DNA of 8,799 nt from Ktedonobacter sp. 13_1_20CM_4_53_11 (GTDB lineage Bacteria > Chloroflexota > Ktedonobacteria > Ktedonobacterales > Ktedonobacteraceae), in the NCBI GenBank assembly GCA_001919995.1, contig MNIY01000001.1, positions 1 to 8,799 on the forward strand. The letters are read 5' to 3'. Both the position numbers and the translations under genes were made by a program. Positions 6,585-8,799 of the stretch are shown here, one piece after another. Each line of letters begins with the position of its first letter. The stretch's first letter is position 1. The notes under the pieces were generated by a model that did no database searches, was not told the DNA's origin, and saw nothing but the letters and a program-made list of their open reading frames with translations.

Positions 6585-8375
6585 CGACCCGGTAAAGACC
6601 GTCTCTTGCAGGGTAGCCCCGGAAAGTGTCGTATCTTGCATCTCGACCCCTTGAAGATAGACGCCTCGCAGTGAGAGCTGTGAGAGGTCCAGGCCACGCA
6701 GATGCCCGCGAAGCTCTCGCAGCAGCGCAAGGAGATTCGCCGATCCATACCCCTGAGCGTCGTCAGCCCGTTCGCGCTGCTGGACGAGCAACACGAGCAG
6801 TTGCTCCTCTAGCGCGGTTCGCAAAGGGTAGGAGCTGCGCAAGCCAGCCAGAATGGGGGCCACAAGGAGGCGCTGTTGGGTCTGCCGCACATATTCCTGG
6901 GAGGGAGCCAGTTCCAAACTGTGCTCGACCAGGCGCGAGAAACGGCCCTGCTTAATCTCGCTGGTCACCTCTGCAATGAGCCGTGTCGTCACATATTCCA
7001 TCACGACCGATTGCAGCGTGAAGCTCCCCTGGAGCTTTCCCCGCTCAATGAGCGAGCGGCGGCGCAAGCCATCGATCGCTTCCAGCACCTGAGATCGCGG
7101 CAGCGGTACGCCGAGCACCGCCAGCAGCTCCTGCAGGTTCACTGGCTCGCGCAGGATCGCCAGCCATAGCAACACGCTCTGCTCGACCGCTGAGAGGCGG
7201 GCGTACTGCTCATCGAGCAGCGCGCGCACCCCGCCGAAGACCACTTCACCTTGCTCCAGGAATGGGACGATCTGGCCATCGAAGAGTTCCACGATGGTCC
7301 GCGCCACGATTTTGAGGGCCAGGGGATTGCCCGCGTAGGCCTCGACCAGCCGGAGTTGCTCAGCTACACTGCCTGCAACCCCCTTTTCGGCCAACAACTG
7401 CTGGCACGCCTCGGCATCCAGCCGGGCGAGGCGCAAGGCACGCACGGGAGCCCGGCTGCCTTCCAGCGGCACGAGGTCGCTCGGTTTCTCCCGACTGGTC
7501 AGCAGCAGGCAGCTCTGATGCTCGGTCTCGGCAATCCGGCGCAGCACCCGGATGAATCCCTCGTAGCCGGGACGTATGTGACCGCTGTCCTCTCCTTCCT
7601 CCAGAAACGATTCCAGGTTGTCATGCACCAGCAGAACACGTCTGCTGCGCAAGCATTCTAACAAGAGGTCCTGTCGTCTTTCGGGGCTAGCAGAGAAGTC
7701 GCTCAGCGCCTGGGGAGCAAGGACCTGGAGGCAGCTGTCGAGCAGCGCTTCGCAGGTTGGGACATCGCGCAAGGAGCGCCAGATGACCACCTCGAAGTCC
7801 TCCGCCACGCGGTGCATCACCTTCGTCGCCAGTGCCGACTTGCCAATGCCACCCTGGCCCAGCACGCTTACCACCCGACAGCGCTCCTGGACCACCCACT
7901 CAGAGAGCAGGTCCAGTTCCCACTCGCGCCCATAGAAGCTCGTGACGGCGAGTGCGTCGCCCCAATCGACGCGTGGCCCGCCCCTGGAAGGAGAAGCGAG
8001 AGCGTCGGGTGGTGGGGCAGTGACACTGGTCTCCTCTCCGGGCTGGGATGCCGGGGGAGCCTGTATGTGGGACAGCAGCCCACCAAGCCATGCTTCATCG
8101 AGGAGCACCTTCTGGCGGGCCGCTTGCCAGAGAGCACGAACCTCCTCTGCCTCACGCCCAAAAGGCCAGGCCTGGCGCTGGGTGGCGAGGGCCACGAACT
8201 GTTTCAGGTGGTCGGCCTTGGGATAGGTGAGGCCTCCCTCCCAATCGATCACGGCGCGGCGGGTGACACCAAGCAAATCAGCTAATTCGGTTTGCGTCAG
8301 CTCGAGCCTGGTGCGCAAGGTCAGCATCACCTGCCCAAAGGCGTAGTCTCGCTCGCGGTACGAGGATCCCTTCAT
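6066..8375 (-). CDS. XRE-family HTH / NB-ARC STAND ATPase with pentapeptide-like and WD40 N-part
   Basis: This 769-residue protein starts at ATG 8375-8373, with AAGGGG (8387-8382) six bases upstream. Residues 15-60 form an XRE-type helix-turn-helix (LTQTELADLLGVTRRAVIDWE). A Pro/Ser-rich linker (about 105-135) leads to SFYGRE (146-151), the usual entry to this NB-ARC class. The Walker A is GQGGIGKS (173-180), and the Walker B is VLLVHDNLE with Asp252. A sensor-like LLTSRE (291-296), a GLPL-like AGNPLALK (348-355) and an MHD-position segment LQSVVMEYV (454-462) follow. Residues 559-595 look like pentapeptide repeats (LDLSQLSLRGVYLQGV). Four WD40 blades (about 598-753) end the chain, which then runs off in about 15 non-repeat residues to TGA. 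STAND ATPases are ligand-triggered oligomerising switches, used in regulation, programmed cell death and phage defence. Here the HTH suggests DNA binding. There is no catalytic effector domain. The ATPase motifs look functional, but the propeller is incomplete in this frame. Confidence 0.93.
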   Translation of the reverse strand: MKGSSYRERDYAFGQVMLTLRTRLELTQTELADLLGVTRRAVIDWEGGLTYPKADHLKQFVALATQRQAWPFGREAEEVRALWQAARQKVLLDEAWLGGLLSHIQAPPASQPGEETSVTAPPPDALASPSRGGPRVDWGDALAVTSFYGREWELDLLSEWVVQERCRVVSVLGQGGIGKSALATKVMHRVAEDFEVVIWRSLRDVPTCEALLDSCLQVLAPQALSDFSASPERRQDLLLECLRSRRVLLVHDNLESFLEEGEDSGHIRPGYEGFIRVLRRIAETEHQSCLLLTSREKPSDLVPLEGSRAPVRALRLARLDAEACQQLLAEKGVAGSVAEQLRLVEAYAGNPLALKIVARTIVELFDGQIVPFLEQGEVVFGGVRALLDEQYARLSAVEQSVLLWLAILREPVNLQELLAVLGVPLPRSQVLEAIDGLRRRSLIERGKLQGSFTLQSVVMEYVTTRLIAEVTSEIKQGRFSRLVEHSLELAPSQEYVRQTQQRLLVAPILAGLRSSYPLRTALEEQLLVLLVQQRERADDAQGYGSANLLALLRELRGHLRGLDLSQLSLRGVYLQGVEMQDTTLSGATLQETVFTGSFDPPWSVATSSNGSYWAMGSRRGGARVWRDDGKTLDLAWQAHTAAVEALAFSPDEHTLATGSWDGTIKLWYLENGALLWLGQHTGSIHRLVFTPDGCTLASSGDDAAIRLWDVSTGKHLLTLSCQNSAVYALAWSPDGSLLAGGCFDGSIHMWQMQVGQAAPSGTATRLLTR

Positions 8376-8453
8376 GGACGTCCCCTTTCCGTCTCCTTCT
8401 CACAAACGCTGCGATGTGAAGGAATGTGCAGTGCTAAAGTGACGCGATGTCCG

Positions 8454-8482
8454 GTGACTTCAAGTACGCTGCTTAGTATACT
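8454..8482 (+). promoter_or_regulatory. Candidate sigma70-type promoter for the esterase gene
   Basis: GTGACT (8454-8459) and TATACT (8477-8482) are separated by 17 bases. They match the -35 consensus at 4 of 6 positions and the -10 consensus at 5 of 6. Transcription would start near 8489 and give a leader of roughly 155 bases before the ATG at 8646. Confidence 0.4.
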
Positions 8483-8483
8483 A
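8474..8483. promoter_or_regulatory. Palindromic -10 region TAGTATACTA in the divergent intergenic space
   Basis: TAGTATACTA is a perfect 10-bp palindrome, so TATACT is present on both strands within it (8477-8482 plus, 8480-8475 minus). It lies between the divergent STAND and esterase genes. It could be a symmetric -10 serving both directions or an operator. No good -35 is seen for the minus direction. Confidence 0.45.
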
Positions 8484-8494
8484 CAAAACAGAAG

Positions 8495-8519
8495 CATCCT
8501 CGCATAGTGGCGCAGGATG
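8495..8519 (+). other. Imperfect hairpin in the presumed esterase leader
   Basis: CATCCT (8495-8500) pairs with AGGATG (8514-8519). CGC (8501-8503) can pair with GCG (8510-8512), leaving one bulged C and the loop ATAGTG. It lies 126 bases before the esterase start. The role is unknown; it could be an operator or an RNA structure. Confidence 0.3.
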
Positions 8520-8645
8520 GTGGCGAGTAGCCTGTCGGCACCCGACCGCACCCATCAGGCTGCGGAGGTGTGAGGTGAATGGAATGAAGGCCATTTCGCC
8601 GGATACACGACGTGCGTTGTCATTCGTAATCGAGGAGCGAGACCA

Positions 8646-8799
8646 ATGACCAACCGGATTCAGCTGGAACCCGAGGCGCAAGCCCTCGCAGAGGCGGCTA
8701 CCAGGTCACCTTTGCTGTTCACTCTTGGCCCCGAAAAGGGACGGCTCGCCCTCGATGAGGCGCAATCTGGCTCGGTGAGCAAGCATCTGGTCGACATTG
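8646..8799 (+). CDS. Alpha/beta-hydrolase (esterase/lipase family), N-terminal fragment
   Basis: The ATG at 8646-8648 is preceded by GAGGAG (8632-8637) at an 8-base spacing, a strong translation signal. Fifty-one codons are present before the window ends. The peptide has IQLEPEAQALAEAA, then a segment ending LFTLGPEKGR, then LDEAQSGSV. This is the usual N-terminal cap of bacterial alpha/beta-hydrolases related to acetyl esterases (typically LEPEAQ.FAEA...P.LF.LGPEKGR...DE.QSG). The HGGG oxyanion motif and the catalytic Ser, Asp and His would lie beyond the window, so activity cannot be judged. The gene is transcribed divergently from the STAND gene. Confidence 0.75.
   Translation, partial: MTNRIQLEPEAQALAEAATRSPLLFTLGPEKGRLALDEAQSGSVSKHLVDI

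Noticed and set aside
8481..8681. Minus-strand 66-codon frame across the divergent intergenic region
   Set aside because: It overlaps the esterase start and the promoter region, lacks a ribosome binding site and has no recognisable features.

Overview
The window looks like part of a GC-rich chromosome from a Ktedonobacteria-like member of the Chloroflexota. The main reason is the minus-strand gene pair. It has an XRE helix-turn-helix, an NB-ARC ATPase opened by an FYGRE motif, a pentapeptide-like stretch, many WD40 blades and a C-terminal tail of the form RPYERxDI..GLT.AQ. That layout is common in Ktedonobacteria and filamentous cyanobacteria. The assignment is inference from protein style; there is no rRNA or tRNA here to confirm it.

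Layout: (1) 1-1520 (+) is the 3' part of a hybrid sensor histidine kinase: the end of its ATPase domain, two receiver domains and an Hpt domain. (2) 1521-1684 is a leader with a perfect short inverted repeat. (3) 1685-4060 (+) is an unusual large protein: a FAD-binding-oxidoreductase-like body joined to a C-terminal FHA (phosphothreonine-binding) domain. An 18-residue tandem duplication in the linker carries the motif EQTVLR twice. (4) About 4071-4590 (+) is the decayed remnant of a small secreted beta-rich protein. (5) About 4591-4863 holds no confident gene, only inverted repeats, one of which may terminate the minus-strand transcript. (6) 8375 down to 4864 (-) is an XRE/NB-ARC/WD40 STAND protein whose beta-propeller region is split between two reading frames. 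The upstream frame stops at TGA, and the downstream frame has an ATG overlapping that stop (ATGA). (7) 8376-8645 is a divergent intergenic region with a palindromic TATACT promoter element. (8) 8646-8799 (+) is the start of an alpha/beta-hydrolase esterase.

How the parts may relate: the kinase, the FHA flavoprotein and the STAND protein are all signalling-type proteins, but they are not one operon. The two plus-strand genes are separated by 164 bases, and the STAND pair runs towards them on the other strand. Two points deserve attention. One is the flavoprotein-FHA fusion with its duplicated candidate phosphothreonine motif. The other is the STAND gene, which may be a frameshifted or partly deleted pseudogene, or a translationally coupled two-polypeptide version of a normally single-chain receptor.
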